NCBI GenBank assembly: GCA_028867735.1
Contig: JAGWFW010000002.1
Location: 1-64,000 of the forward strand
Direction: 5' to 3'
DNA from: Nitrososphaerota archaeon
GTDB lineage: Archaea; Thermoproteota; Nitrososphaeria; Nitrososphaerales; Nitrosopumilaceae
DNA length: 64,000 bases
In this document: positions 49,846-58,593 of the stretch, piece by piece
Layout of the letters: each line of letters opens with the position of its first letter
Position numbering within the stretch: position 1 is the stretch's first letter
Notes under the pieces: model-generated
The model's input: only the letters and a program-made list of their open reading frames with translations
Told to the model about the DNA's origin: nothing
Databases searched by the model: none
Translations under genes and position numbers: made by a program

Positions 49846-50069
49846 TGAGCCAAGAGATATCCCAGGTAGTGAAGAAGAGCATGAAAGATAATCATGATTT
49901 ACTTACTGCTCTTGGTAATGAAAAACCAGTTCAACTAAGTCTTACCCCAAAAGAAGAAACAATCTTATCATCAATATTGGACTTGCTCCCAAAATCAACA
50001 GAAGGTAAATTAATTTTAGCAGGCTTGGTTGCTTTAGTTGCGTGGGATTTACTTCGTAGAAGAGATTAG
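49842..50069 (+). CDS. Small single-TM protein coupled to the Doc-like gene
   Basis: 75 aa; ATG overlaps the stop of the Doc-like reading frame (ATGATG); hydrophobic GKLILAGLVALVAWDLL. Confidence 0.6.
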   Translation: MMSQEISQVVKKSMKDNHDLLTALGNEKPVQLSLTPKEETILSSILDLLPKSTEGKLILAGLVALVAWDLLRRRD

Positions 50070-50119
50070 ATCAGGAAAAAAAGTTTTCAGAATATACTCT
50101 TCATTCAAAATTCAAACCA

Positions 50120-50557
50120 TAAATAACAGACGAGCGATCCCACGATGCACAACATCTGCCATCGCTTGTAGACCGGGCGTCGCGTCATGGCAGGGTGACA
50201 AAGGCCCTTGCCGATCCCGCATACGATTCCAAGAACAACTTCTCCTATCTGTATAACAATGATATCGTTCCAGCAATCAAGGTGCGAAAGAACTCGTCTG
50301 GCAGGTCGTGTGGGTGCTATCCAAGGAAGGTATCTGTGATATCGCAGATTGGAAACTACGATTACTGGAAAGGTAGCGTAAGCTATGGAAAACGGTGGAT
50401 TGTAGAATCTGTCTTTTCTGTACTAAGGAGAATATTTGGAGAGCATGTGATGGCGCACAAACGGCAGAACATGGTAAAGGAACTGGAATTGAAGATGGTA
50501 CTGTATACCAATTTGTGTCAGCGTAGGAGGAAATTATCGTATGCACGTAACATGTAA
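50120..50557 (+). mobile_element. Transposase C-terminal remnant (IS5-like DDE), 5' truncated
   Basis: DERSHDAQHLPSLVDRASRHGRVTKALADPAYDSKNNFSYLYNNDIVPAIKVRKNSSGR...YGKRWIVESVFSVLRRIFGEHVMA; stop immediately upstream, no N-terminal half. Confidence 0.82.
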
Positions 50558-50620
50558 TCTAGTTGTGCGACAGAGCATGGAACACTAAAACATTATTAGA
50601 CCTAAAACCCAACCATAACT

Positions 50621-50848
50621 ATGGCAATAAAGGGCATAGTCAAAGAACTTGAAACCTTCCTTTTGCCACAACTCAACGAGATTAAGGGCGAGATTAAAGC
50701 CCTGCGTGGTGAGTTCGCCGGCGAACTCAAAGCCATCAACACACGGATAGACAGCATAGAACGGGAACTCAAAGACCTCAAAGAAAGCCTAAACGTCATT
50801 CAAAGACTTACCATAGTAGAACAAAAATTAAAAGACCTTAAAGGTTAA
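50621..50848 (+). CDS. Small coiled-coil protein
   Basis: 75 aa; heptad-like IKGEIKALRGEFAGELKAINTRIDSIERELKDLKESL. Confidence 0.6.
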   Translation: MAIKGIVKELETFLLPQLNEIKGEIKALRGEFAGELKAINTRIDSIERELKDLKESLNVIQRLTIVEQKLKDLKG

Positions 50849-50937
50849 GCGAGCCTCCACCTTACACTCCCTCGCTCTCGCTACCGCTCGTGGCTTACGC
50901 CACCGCTCAGTCGCTAATCGGCTACGGCTCACCTTTT
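50841..50937. other. GC-rich structured intergenic element
   Basis: AAGGT...GAGCC pairs with GGCTCACCTT; internal GTGGC-TTAC-GCCAC hairpin at 50890-50903. Confidence 0.45.
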
Positions 50938-50977
50938 GGGATTGCAAGAAGCAGATGCTAAAGCGTTGGGTAATGTT

Positions 50978-51127
50978 TTAGTGCAGGATCGTGGGTCTAC
51001 TTCCTCTCAATCTCTTTAATTTTTCATCTGCATCTTCATCGTTATCATTTGTACCATCAACCAGCCCAAAAAAGAAATTCAACAATCTATCAATCATCAT
51101 TTCACCCTGTGCTTGAAGAATGTCCAT
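50978..51127 (-). CDS. Possible small acidic protein (49 aa)
   Basis: MDILQAQGEMMIDRLLNFFFGLVDGTNDNDEDADEKLKRLRGSRPTILH*. Confidence 0.35.
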   Translation of the reverse strand: MDILQAQGEMMIDRLLNFFFGLVDGTNDNDEDADEKLKRLRGSRPTILH

Positions 51128-51407
51128 AAAAGACCTTCAAAGAATGTAATTACGCTTATTCACTCCCATGTGGTCGCAATAGCGAGATACTCCACAACTT
51201 CGGATATGCTAAGTTCTCCTGCCAAGAAAAGAACCATGGCGACCCCACCAAAAAAGAAAAGCCCCAGTAATAACCACGATCTGAATTACCACAAGGGCAT
51301 ACTTTACACGCTTTACGTATCGCATCGCTCATTTTTCTACTTCTTTTTCTGCATCTGAGCAAAATCTACAATTCTTCCAGATACGCCAACAACGGCAGAA
51401 GTGTGGT

Positions 51408-52259
51408 TTAGTATACGTTCTCTGAATTTGTCCAGCACAGCTCAAACAGCATGTGCATGGAGGCAATCAGTGAAGGTGAATCTGCCCACATGGCAAAAAC
51501 GTTGTGCGAAGGGTGATCGGAATTTCTGAGGAAGAACAGGACCTCGTCAGAGTCGCGAATCAGAAAACACAGGTTTCCCCATCTATTGCCTGGCATTATC
51601 CTTATCTTGTTTCTGTCTATTTGTTTTGCATGCTCTGGCATTCTCTGGGTGGGAGAAATTATCACCTTGAAATCTGCAGCCGAGCTTGATAATAATTCAA
51701 GAAAATCCGCATAATAAAATCTTGCGAAGTCCTTTTCAGTGCAAAAAAGAAATATTTCCTCCCGCGTCTGGCCTATCATGTTTTTGATCTTGCTGTTGAT
51801 TTGCGGTGTACCCTGAAGCATCTGCATCTTTTCTTTTCTTGTCTCGCTTGTCTCCACTATGAAAGCTGGAATGCCGTTCCATAATTCGGTCAGTTCCTGC
51901 TCCTGCATTGCCAGGATCTTAACTTTTTCCTGCTCGGATTTTACAAGCGTCACAATTGCATCACCAATTGGCAGTGTAGAATATCGTACGGGCGTGGAAA
52001 ATTCCGCAGTTACAATCCCCTTGTTTTGTAACGTATTGATGATAAAATATGTCTCAGTCCTTGGTATGTCAAGCGCCTTTGATGTCTCAGGCGCGCTCTT
52101 TGGGCCGTATTTGCCAAGATAGATGAATACCTTGGCCTGGTTCTGGCTCAGGCCAAACTTTAGAAGCTCTCCCTTCACCTGCTCCATCTTTGCTTTGTAC
52201 GGGTATAGTTTGGATTCCGAATCGGAGAGAAAGACTGATGTTATTTCTTGGTCCTGCAA
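51408..52259 (-). CDS. TrmB-like transcriptional regulator (copy 2)
   Basis: FGLSQNQAKVFIYLGKYGPKSAPETSKALDIPRTETYFIINTLQNKGIVTAEFSTPVRY; clearly paralogous to 47025..47885. Confidence 0.85.
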   Translation of the reverse strand: MQDQEITSVFLSDSESKLYPYKAKMEQVKGELLKFGLSQNQAKVFIYLGKYGPKSAPETSKALDIPRTETYFIINTLQNKGIVTAEFSTPVRYSTLPIGDAIVTLVKSEQEKVKILAMQEQELTELWNGIPAFIVETSETRKEKMQMLQGTPQINSKIKNMIGQTREEIFLFCTEKDFARFYYADFLELLSSSAADFKVIISPTQRMPEHAKQIDRNKIRIMPGNRWGNLCFLIRDSDEVLFFLRNSDHPSHNVFAMWADSPSLIASMHMLFELCWTNSENVY

Positions 52260-52458
52260 CTAGTAAGTGGATCTGATACTGTAATATAACAAGCAGGATG
52301 GATTCATCAGTAAGCGTTCTCAGAAAAACTTAAAACAAATGAACAGTGTTTGCCTGTGTTTGTGTCTTGCTTGTGGAAATTCCACTGCATCTAAGATTAG
52401 TGCTTTTACAAAAAACATGAAAAGTATGTTGAGTTTTTGCAGTGGAGGTATTCTGTCT

Positions 52459-52683
52459 TTAATCCGAGGTGCGATTGATTCTTTCAGCCAGCGTCAGCTT
52501 TGCGTTGGCAATGTCCCATAACGTGTTTTCAATTCTGGCCAGGTGCTCGTTTATCCCTTTTATGTCGCTTTTCAGAGAACGCAGCTTGATTGCCTCGACT
52601 TCAAGTGTTATGTCTGAAAGATATTCTGTAAATGCTTCAGAAAATGAGATGCCTTTTTGATTGAGTGCAAGTTCGCGAACCAT
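52459..52683 (-). CDS. Small helical hypothetical protein
   Basis: 74 aa ORF. Confidence 0.5.
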   Translation of the reverse strand: MVRELALNQKGISFSEAFTEYLSDITLEVEAIKLRSLKSDIKGINEHLARIENTLWDIANAKLTLAERINRTSD

Positions 52684-52834
52684 TTCTCTACTGGTGTATA
52701 CGTTCTGTGATGTATAAAAATACCATCTGCCACTAGTGGAAATGAGAATGGCATCTGATCCACTTTTGATGGCAAATTCTCCTTTTTTGGAAAACGGTTA
52801 TGGATTTTGTTAACCTAAAATTTTTCTAAAACCT

Positions 52835-53626
52835 TCAATCTAAGAATCTTCTGAAACTATCGTACTCGTTTTGAGTAAGATCACTTTTTCCCTTGGAGCC
52901 TAACGTCTCTTTCATCTTTTCAAATTTTTCTGCAAGCAGTGACAGGTCTATCGGATGTCCTGTCTCATCGTTTTTCAAATCGATGTAATGTTTTACTCTC
53001 TCTTCGAATCTGTCCGGGGTGATCTCTTTGATCAAGACCTCGCCGGTAGTTATGATTTTTGCCATGCGTTCTCTTTCTTTTTGTTCCAAGTTCTTTTTTT
53101 CATCCTCGATTGTCTGTCTGTGGTTTTCATAACCAGTCTTGATGTCTTTAAGCTGGGTCTCTAGTTTTGTAAGAACATCCTTTACCATTTCAGAAGACAC
53201 CTGTTTGCCATCTTGAACCGTTTCTGTATTTTTCATCTCTGTGTTTTTCTGGTGTGAGCCTGATTCATCAGATGATTGGTCTGCAACCACTTTTAAGATA
53301 ACTGGTTTTGAAACCTTTTTTGCCACCAGTCCAAATCCTACAAAACCGATTCCAGCCAAGGTCAGTCCTATTAACAAATACTGGCTGGCAGATATTATGA
53401 CGCTGAGATGCGGGTATCCCATCTGGTGTAGCATTGTCACACTACTTAGAGAATTGCCTCCCGTTATAGAGGCAACAAAACTGTGTGCCGTTTGAGACAG
53501 AAAACTCGGTGCATAAAAATATGATATGATTGAAAAAATCACAAGTATGGTGCCTCCAATTGTCCACCAGAGTCTCATTATATGATCGACTGGAAGAAAA
53601 TTAATATCAACTTGTTTGTAACACAA
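52835..53626 (-). CDS. Two-TM membrane protein with cytoplasmic coiled coil
   Basis: Two hydrophobic segments then charged coiled-coil region. Confidence 0.7.
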   Translation of the reverse strand: MCYKQVDINFLPVDHIMRLWWTIGGTILVIFSIISYFYAPSFLSQTAHSFVASITGGNSLSSVTMLHQMGYPHLSVIISASQYLLIGLTLAGIGFVGFGLVAKKVSKPVILKVVADQSSDESGSHQKNTEMKNTETVQDGKQVSSEMVKDVLTKLETQLKDIKTGYENHRQTIEDEKKNLEQKERERMAKIITTGEVLIKEITPDRFEERVKHYIDLKNDETGHPIDLSLLAEKFEKMKETLGSKGKSDLTQNEYDSFRRFLD

Positions 53627-53784
53627 AGTGACATATTGTTCTACAAATGAAACCTCTTTTCATACTGGCATGCCAGGTCTCCACAAGGTGTCTTTTCATC
53701 GCACAAATATCTTGGATGCTATTGTGTGTCTTGATAGGAGAAAACTAGCTTATAATGCAGCCATAAAACGATTTGCATGCAAAA

Positions 53785-54321
53785 TCAAATTTGGATTTCA
53801 CTTGGATGTTCTATGCCAATTTTGAACACAGACCTGTATGCGAACTTGGTGTGTGGGGACGATGGTTTTGTAAATGCCATGTCTAGGAGCAAGTCGCGGC
53901 CAAGAAAAGCCGTGCAGCCAAGGTCTTTTTTTACTCCCCTTGAAACAAGACCGTCTACTGATTCTTTGATTTTTCCAAGTTTTTCCATTCGTGATTTTGC
54001 GTCTTCGAGGGCCTTGAAGCAAATCTCGAGTTCTCCCCTCAGCCCTATTCCGTCATAGATGAAGACTCCGCCCATGTCATGCCAGCTGCCTTTCTGGTCC
54101 TTCTTTTTTACCTGCTTTTTTTTCTTGGGGTCTGCAGGCTCGGCAATCTTTTCCCTGAGGTCGGAAAGATCTGATTCGTTGGACGAATCGTTTATTCTCA
54201 GTTTTTCTCCGATTGTCTTGGAATACTCCTCTAATCTGCGCTTTAGCTCCTCCAGATCCTTTTCTAGCGACGACTTGAACGCCATGATGTTGCGAAATGA
54301 CACTAGTTTTCCTTCTTCCAT
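53785..54321 (-). CDS. Hypothetical protein next to pilus locus
   Basis: 178 aa ORF immediately downstream of 54324..54824. Confidence 0.7.
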   Translation of the reverse strand: MEEGKLVSFRNIMAFKSSLEKDLEELKRRLEEYSKTIGEKLRINDSSNESDLSDLREKIAEPADPKKKKQVKKKDQKGSWHDMGGVFIYDGIGLRGELEICFKALEDAKSRMEKLGKIKESVDGLVSRGVKKDLGCTAFLGRDLLLDMAFTKPSSPHTKFAYRSVFKIGIEHPSEIQI

Positions 54322-54323
54322 GT

Positions 54324-54824
54324 CTAGCTGCCTGCCTTTTCAAAGTGTAGAGACTCGTTTCCTATCAGCATCTCCTCTGCGTTGGTTCCGGGAAGTCGCT
54401 TTAGTGCCTTGGTGCTTTCCCGCAGGAATGATATCTTCTTGCTCTTTGAGATTCTGTCTGACCTTGTCAGGCCTATTACCTGGGGAATCGCATACTGTAG
54501 GACTTTGGATGCTTCGTCCAGTGTGAGCTGATCAAATCTCTTTTGCTCTGATTTGTAATCGGGTTTTATTATTACGATGTCAAGGACGGGGGTTAGCGTG
54601 GCCCTTGAGTTTTCTGGAAGGTTTAGGATTCTTGGATCTAAATCAATGGAAAAACCGAGATACGCGGTGATTATCTTGAGTGAGTTGTACAGGTCGTCTG
54701 TCACGTTGGACTTTTCCTTTTCCAGCTCGTATACCTGTACTGCCTCGTCGACTAGCTCCTCCATGGACTTTACTGCAGACGCTAGGTCGTCATCGCTTAC
54801 ATTAGCTTCCGTTGACATTATCAA
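54324..54824 (-). CDS. Hypothetical protein next to pilus locus
   Basis: 166 aa ORF. Confidence 0.7.
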   Translation of the reverse strand: MIMSTEANVSDDDLASAVKSMEELVDEAVQVYELEKEKSNVTDDLYNSLKIITAYLGFSIDLDPRILNLPENSRATLTPVLDIVIIKPDYKSEQKRFDQLTLDEASKVLQYAIPQVIGLTRSDRISKSKKISFLRESTKALKRLPGTNAEEMLIGNESLHFEKAGS

Positions 54825-55087
54825 AAAATGGGCTTTTTTGAATAAAGAAGATGTGTATGTAACTTGGAATTACAATCAAATTGACATAATTCTGATATCA
54901 ATCTGAAAAATTTGCTACAAAAGGAAGATTTTGTCCATGTGGAAGATCGAATCTAGTGTTAGAATTGTGAGATTTACCAAAAAGCAGTGTGAAAGCAGAA
55001 CTGGTCTTCCAAGCTGTAAAAAAGAATAGTGTGAATTAGTACTTGCCGAACGGTCATGGTGACGCAGTACAACACTGGCCGATTAAT

Positions 55088-56425
55088 CTAAGGCGTTGTA
55101 ATTCCTATGAACGGGATCGTCTGGGCGTAACCTGTTCCTCCCACGCCGTATTTGTTGTTAGAAAAACTGCCAGTTATGACTACAAAACCAATGTAATCGC
55201 TACCAGAAGCTAACTGGTTAAAATTAGAATTGTTCGGACCTGTAGCAGCGAAGAAAACCGTAGTCGTCTTATTATATGGAAGTGATAGGCAGTAGTCTCC
55301 ATTACTACAACTACTTCCATATGATGTATCTGACAGGCTGGGTGAAGGACCTGGTTTAATAGTCCCAACTATCGAGAATGGTTGATTGTTTTTCTGAGCG
55401 TTTCCTGGATATTCTACAACAAAAAAGAAGATCTCACTATGTTGAGAAAGCCATAATGTAGTACCTCCGCCAGTTGAGTTGTTATTAGTCATATTGAGGT
55501 AAAAACCTGTGTTTGTGTTCCCATTCAAGGTCCAACCACTTTGCCAGTTGTTTCCTTGCGTCCACCTGAATGATTCGTATTCTAGCGTAACTAATCCGGC
55601 TGCGGAAGCAATAGCGCTATTAATGGAGTTCTGACTGACAGATACAGCTGCTACCGCCACAGTGGCCTGAACGGACTGTCCTGGATATCCATTTTTGAGC
55701 TGTGCCTGATATGCGCAATTCGTATTTGTCGCACCCGTGATGGTTATTGGCCATGAAAATACTACGCTTCCTCCAGGGGACAAGGTACCAATTTTTGCGG
55801 GTGATACCGTGCCTAGATTGCAGCTAGTGGCATTACTTGATACAAGGGAGGGCGTCTGCGGACTAACGTTGATCAACGTCCCAGTACTGTTGTTTGTCAC
55901 AATCAAAACCAATTGAGACTTGAAGCCACTTGGAACCGTTGGAGGCATAGCCATAAGCTGCAGGTTTAGAGGTGCGGTATTCGGGGAGTTGACAAAGAAT
56001 TGTTGAAAATTTCCTCTTGATGTTACCAATTTGACATTGTAGGAATTTGATTGATTAACAAACACGGGTATGTTCTGTCCTATGTTTGTCAGCACCCCGC
56101 CTGGTGCGACAAAATTGTTTGTTGGAACATAACTGTTCACCCAATCAGTTGTCGTTGTATTTTGAATCCACATTTTTGTAAACTGGATTGGAAGGCTGCC
56201 TGTATTTGCAACTGTTACGTCGAGCTTCCCATTAGGAACCGTCACGCTTGAGATCTGGAATTTTTCCTTGTCCACATCGGTCAGCTGCTGGTTTTTTACA
56301 AGAACAGACTGGTTAAAGTTGTTTAGGATTCCCATGCTGTATGAGATGTATGCTATGGTGGTTGTCAGCGCAATTATGGCAAAAACCATTCCAACTACGC
56401 TAGCAATTCCTCGTCTTGTTCTCAT
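55088..56425 (-). CDS. Large type IV pilin/archaellin-like secreted protein
   Basis: N-term MRTRRGIASVVGMVFAIIALTTTIAYISYSMGIL resembles a class III signal peptide; Asn/Thr-rich extracellular part. Confidence 0.8.
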   Translation of the reverse strand: MRTRRGIASVVGMVFAIIALTTTIAYISYSMGILNNFNQSVLVKNQQLTDVDKEKFQISSVTVPNGKLDVTVANTGSLPIQFTKMWIQNTTTTDWVNSYVPTNNFVAPGGVLTNIGQNIPVFVNQSNSYNVKLVTSRGNFQQFFVNSPNTAPLNLQLMAMPPTVPSGFKSQLVLIVTNNSTGTLINVSPQTPSLVSSNATSCNLGTVSPAKIGTLSPGGSVVFSWPITITGATNTNCAYQAQLKNGYPGQSVQATVAVAAVSVSQNSINSAIASAAGLVTLEYESFRWTQGNNWQSGWTLNGNTNTGFYLNMTNNNSTGGGTTLWLSQHSEIFFFVVEYPGNAQKNNQPFSIVGTIKPGPSPSLSDTSYGSSCSNGDYCLSLPYNKTTTVFFAATGPNNSNFNQLASGSDYIGFVVITGSFSNNKYGVGGTGYAQTIPFIGITTP

Positions 56426-56946
56426 GGAGGCGCCCCCTGTGTCGTGTATATGGAACCTCGTGCGGTAGTGACTGTAATGGTGTCAGGGCTCTTGCTCTTC
56501 CAAATTGTACCGGTTGGAAGTTCAGCCGAGATGGTATATGACTTTTGTGACAAAATACTGGCAGGAAGAGATGCTCGACTTGGAGAATAGTGATTTATGA
56601 CTGTACCATTGACCTGAATCTGGTTTACTGTAACCCCAACGGTTCCTGTATTTGTCAGAGTCACGTTTATGACGTTATTTCCATTTGTAGTGTTGCAGCT
56701 ATGGCAAAATATGATGTTTTCTATGGACAAACTCTCGGTGATTTTGTTTGTGTCGTTTGATGCCGTAGTGGATAATGCAGTTTCAAAAACCTTGAGATTG
56801 CCGTTTGACCACGCAACTAGAGCACTGCCAAGAACTGCAACCGTTGTCAGCATTAACGCTGTTGTTATAATCGTAGCCAGACCCCTTCTGCAGGAAACTC
56901 TGAACCCAGTTGGATTCTTTTTGTTGAATCTGGTAATGTCAGACAT
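56422..56946 (-). CDS. Type IV pilin-like protein
   Basis: CRRGLATIITTALMLTTVAVLGSALVAW; overlaps next gene by 4 bp. Confidence 0.78.
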   Translation of the reverse strand: MSDITRFNKKNPTGFRVSCRRGLATIITTALMLTTVAVLGSALVAWSNGNLKVFETALSTTASNDTNKITESLSIENIIFCHSCNTTNGNNVINVTLTNTGTVGVTVNQIQVNGTVINHYSPSRASLPASILSQKSYTISAELPTGTIWKSKSPDTITVTTARGSIYTTQGAPP

Positions 56947-56950
56947 GCTG

Positions 56951-57493
56951 CTAAACCGTACGTATTTTCTGTTCCTGGATTAGAGACTGGGAAGACTCAA
57001 TCTCTCTATCAGTCTGTTTTTCAGTATCTGAAACGTCATCGATTAATTTTACATCATCCAATAATTCCGTCTCGGCATGTCTTTCTTCATCCTTCTCCAA
57101 GGGTGATGTCAGGTTGCGCTGACCTGCTTTTGCAATGTCTGCCAATTTGTAGGCAGGACATGGTATCTGCATGGTCTTTGATGTTATGTATATGAATGGA
57201 AAGATCTCCTGGTAGAGAGTGTTTACCACACGCGGTATGTTTTTCTCATCATTGCCAAGACGGTCTGACATTTCCTGCGCGTTTCCATAAATCGTTGCAA
57301 ACCCATCCATGCTTATTTTTACATTTGTCGGGTTTGAGAGCAGGACAAACTTGTATTTCAGCCTGACATACCCCTCCTCGTTTTCCACCTCGTCAATTGA
57401 GGCTTCAATGTCGTATTTTGTAAAAGAACAATCATCCTTCAGCTTTGTTACCAAAAACGAGTTTATCTCTATCTTCTGATGCATTTTATACAT
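56951..57493 (-). CDS. Hypothetical protein in pilus locus
   Basis: 180 aa, upstream of pilin genes on the same strand. Confidence 0.7.
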   Translation of the reverse strand: MYKMHQKIEINSFLVTKLKDDCSFTKYDIEASIDEVENEEGYVRLKYKFVLLSNPTNVKISMDGFATIYGNAQEMSDRLGNDEKNIPRVVNTLYQEIFPFIYITSKTMQIPCPAYKLADIAKAGQRNLTSPLEKDEERHAETELLDDVKLIDDVSDTEKQTDREIESSQSLIQEQKIRTV

Positions 57494-57567
57494 GTCTAGA
57501 AAGAGTTCTGAAAACTTAACCCCCTGTCTGTAGTTTGATGGTACACATCACACATGATTAGACGCAG

Positions 57568-58593
57568 TTGCACACGAATCCTGTGAACGGCAGGGATCTT
57601 GAACCAGGACACCAAATGAAGGAGGTCAGCACATCAAAGGTAAGCAACGAGAATTTTTCGCTAAACATACAGGTATCAAAATTCAAGAAAAGCAACAGCG
57701 AGCTTTCAAAAAACTATGACATCAAAAAATATCTGGACCCGTACAGGTTCTCATTTTCATCAGATATCTCAGAGCTTATACCAAGGGATACTCCGCCGTA
57801 CCTTGACAACGGAGAGCGCTATGTGGAAAGGATTGCAAGGTCGCTTGCCTTCTTCAAGCAGTGCGCCCTTATCGGTCCGAGCGGAACTGGCAAAACCCAC
57901 ATTGTGTATCTCGTGGCAGAGCTTGGCGGACTGCCGTTATGGGAGATAAACTGCGGCCTGCAGACGTCTGTCTTTGACCTCTTTGGAAGATATGTCGGCC
58001 TTGGAAAGGAAAACTGGATAGACGGATTGATAACGTCGTGGTGCAGACATGGCGGAATACTGTATCTTGATGAGGCCAACATGATGAAGCAGGATATCGC
58101 AACAAGGCTTAACCCAATACTTGACCAGAGGGGTCACATGGTTCTGACCGAAAAAGACAACGAGGTAATCTCGCGTCACAATGATGCATTTTTGATAATA
58201 AGCATGAATCCTGTCTCGTCGGAATTTGCCGGAACAAAGCCAATCAATGCCGCAATGAGGCGAAGAATGAGTGTCTGGCTGAATTTTGATTATATGAGCG
58301 TAGGCCAGAAAATTGACGAAAAGGAGATTGATCTTGTGGAAAAAAAGGCAGAGGTAAGTAGAGATGACGCCGAAAAAATAGTAAGGGTTGGTGCTGAGCT
58401 TAGAACCCAGTACAAGTCAGGTGAGATCCCATATGGTCCTTCTGTCGGGGATTTGATAAACTGGGCCAGACTGATACATGATGGTACGCCTCTAAAAGAT
58501 GCAGCAGAAGAAACCATTGTTGCACTCACAAGCGATGACCTTGATGTTCAGGACATGGTTCGAAAGATAATACGCAAAGTAGCTGGACCTTGA
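57568..58593 (+). CDS. MoxR-type AAA+ ATPase (CbbQ/NorQ-like)
   Basis: Walker A GPSGTGKT, Walker B GGILYLDEAN, AAMRRRMSVWLNF. Confidence 0.88.
   Translation: MHTNPVNGRDLEPGHQMKEVSTSKVSNENFSLNIQVSKFKKSNSELSKNYDIKKYLDPYRFSFSSDISELIPRDTPPYLDNGERYVERIARSLAFFKQCALIGPSGTGKTHIVYLVAELGGLPLWEINCGLQTSVFDLFGRYVGLGKENWIDGLITSWCRHGGILYLDEANMMKQDIATRLNPILDQRGHMVLTEKDNEVISRHNDAFLIISMNPVSSEFAGTKPINAAMRRRMSVWLNFDYMSVGQKIDEKEIDLVEKKAEVSRDDAEKIVRVGAELRTQYKSGEIPYGPSVGDLINWARLIHDGTPLKDAAEETIVALTSDDLDVQDMVRKIIRKVAGP

Noticed and set aside
51113-51362. Opposing ORFs 51113..51358 (+) and 51156..51362 (-)
   Set aside because: Both are poor candidates; the CPCGN stretch on the minus strand is suggestive but not enough to call
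53627-53784. Possible ncRNA in gap
   Set aside because: No convincing stem structure or motif
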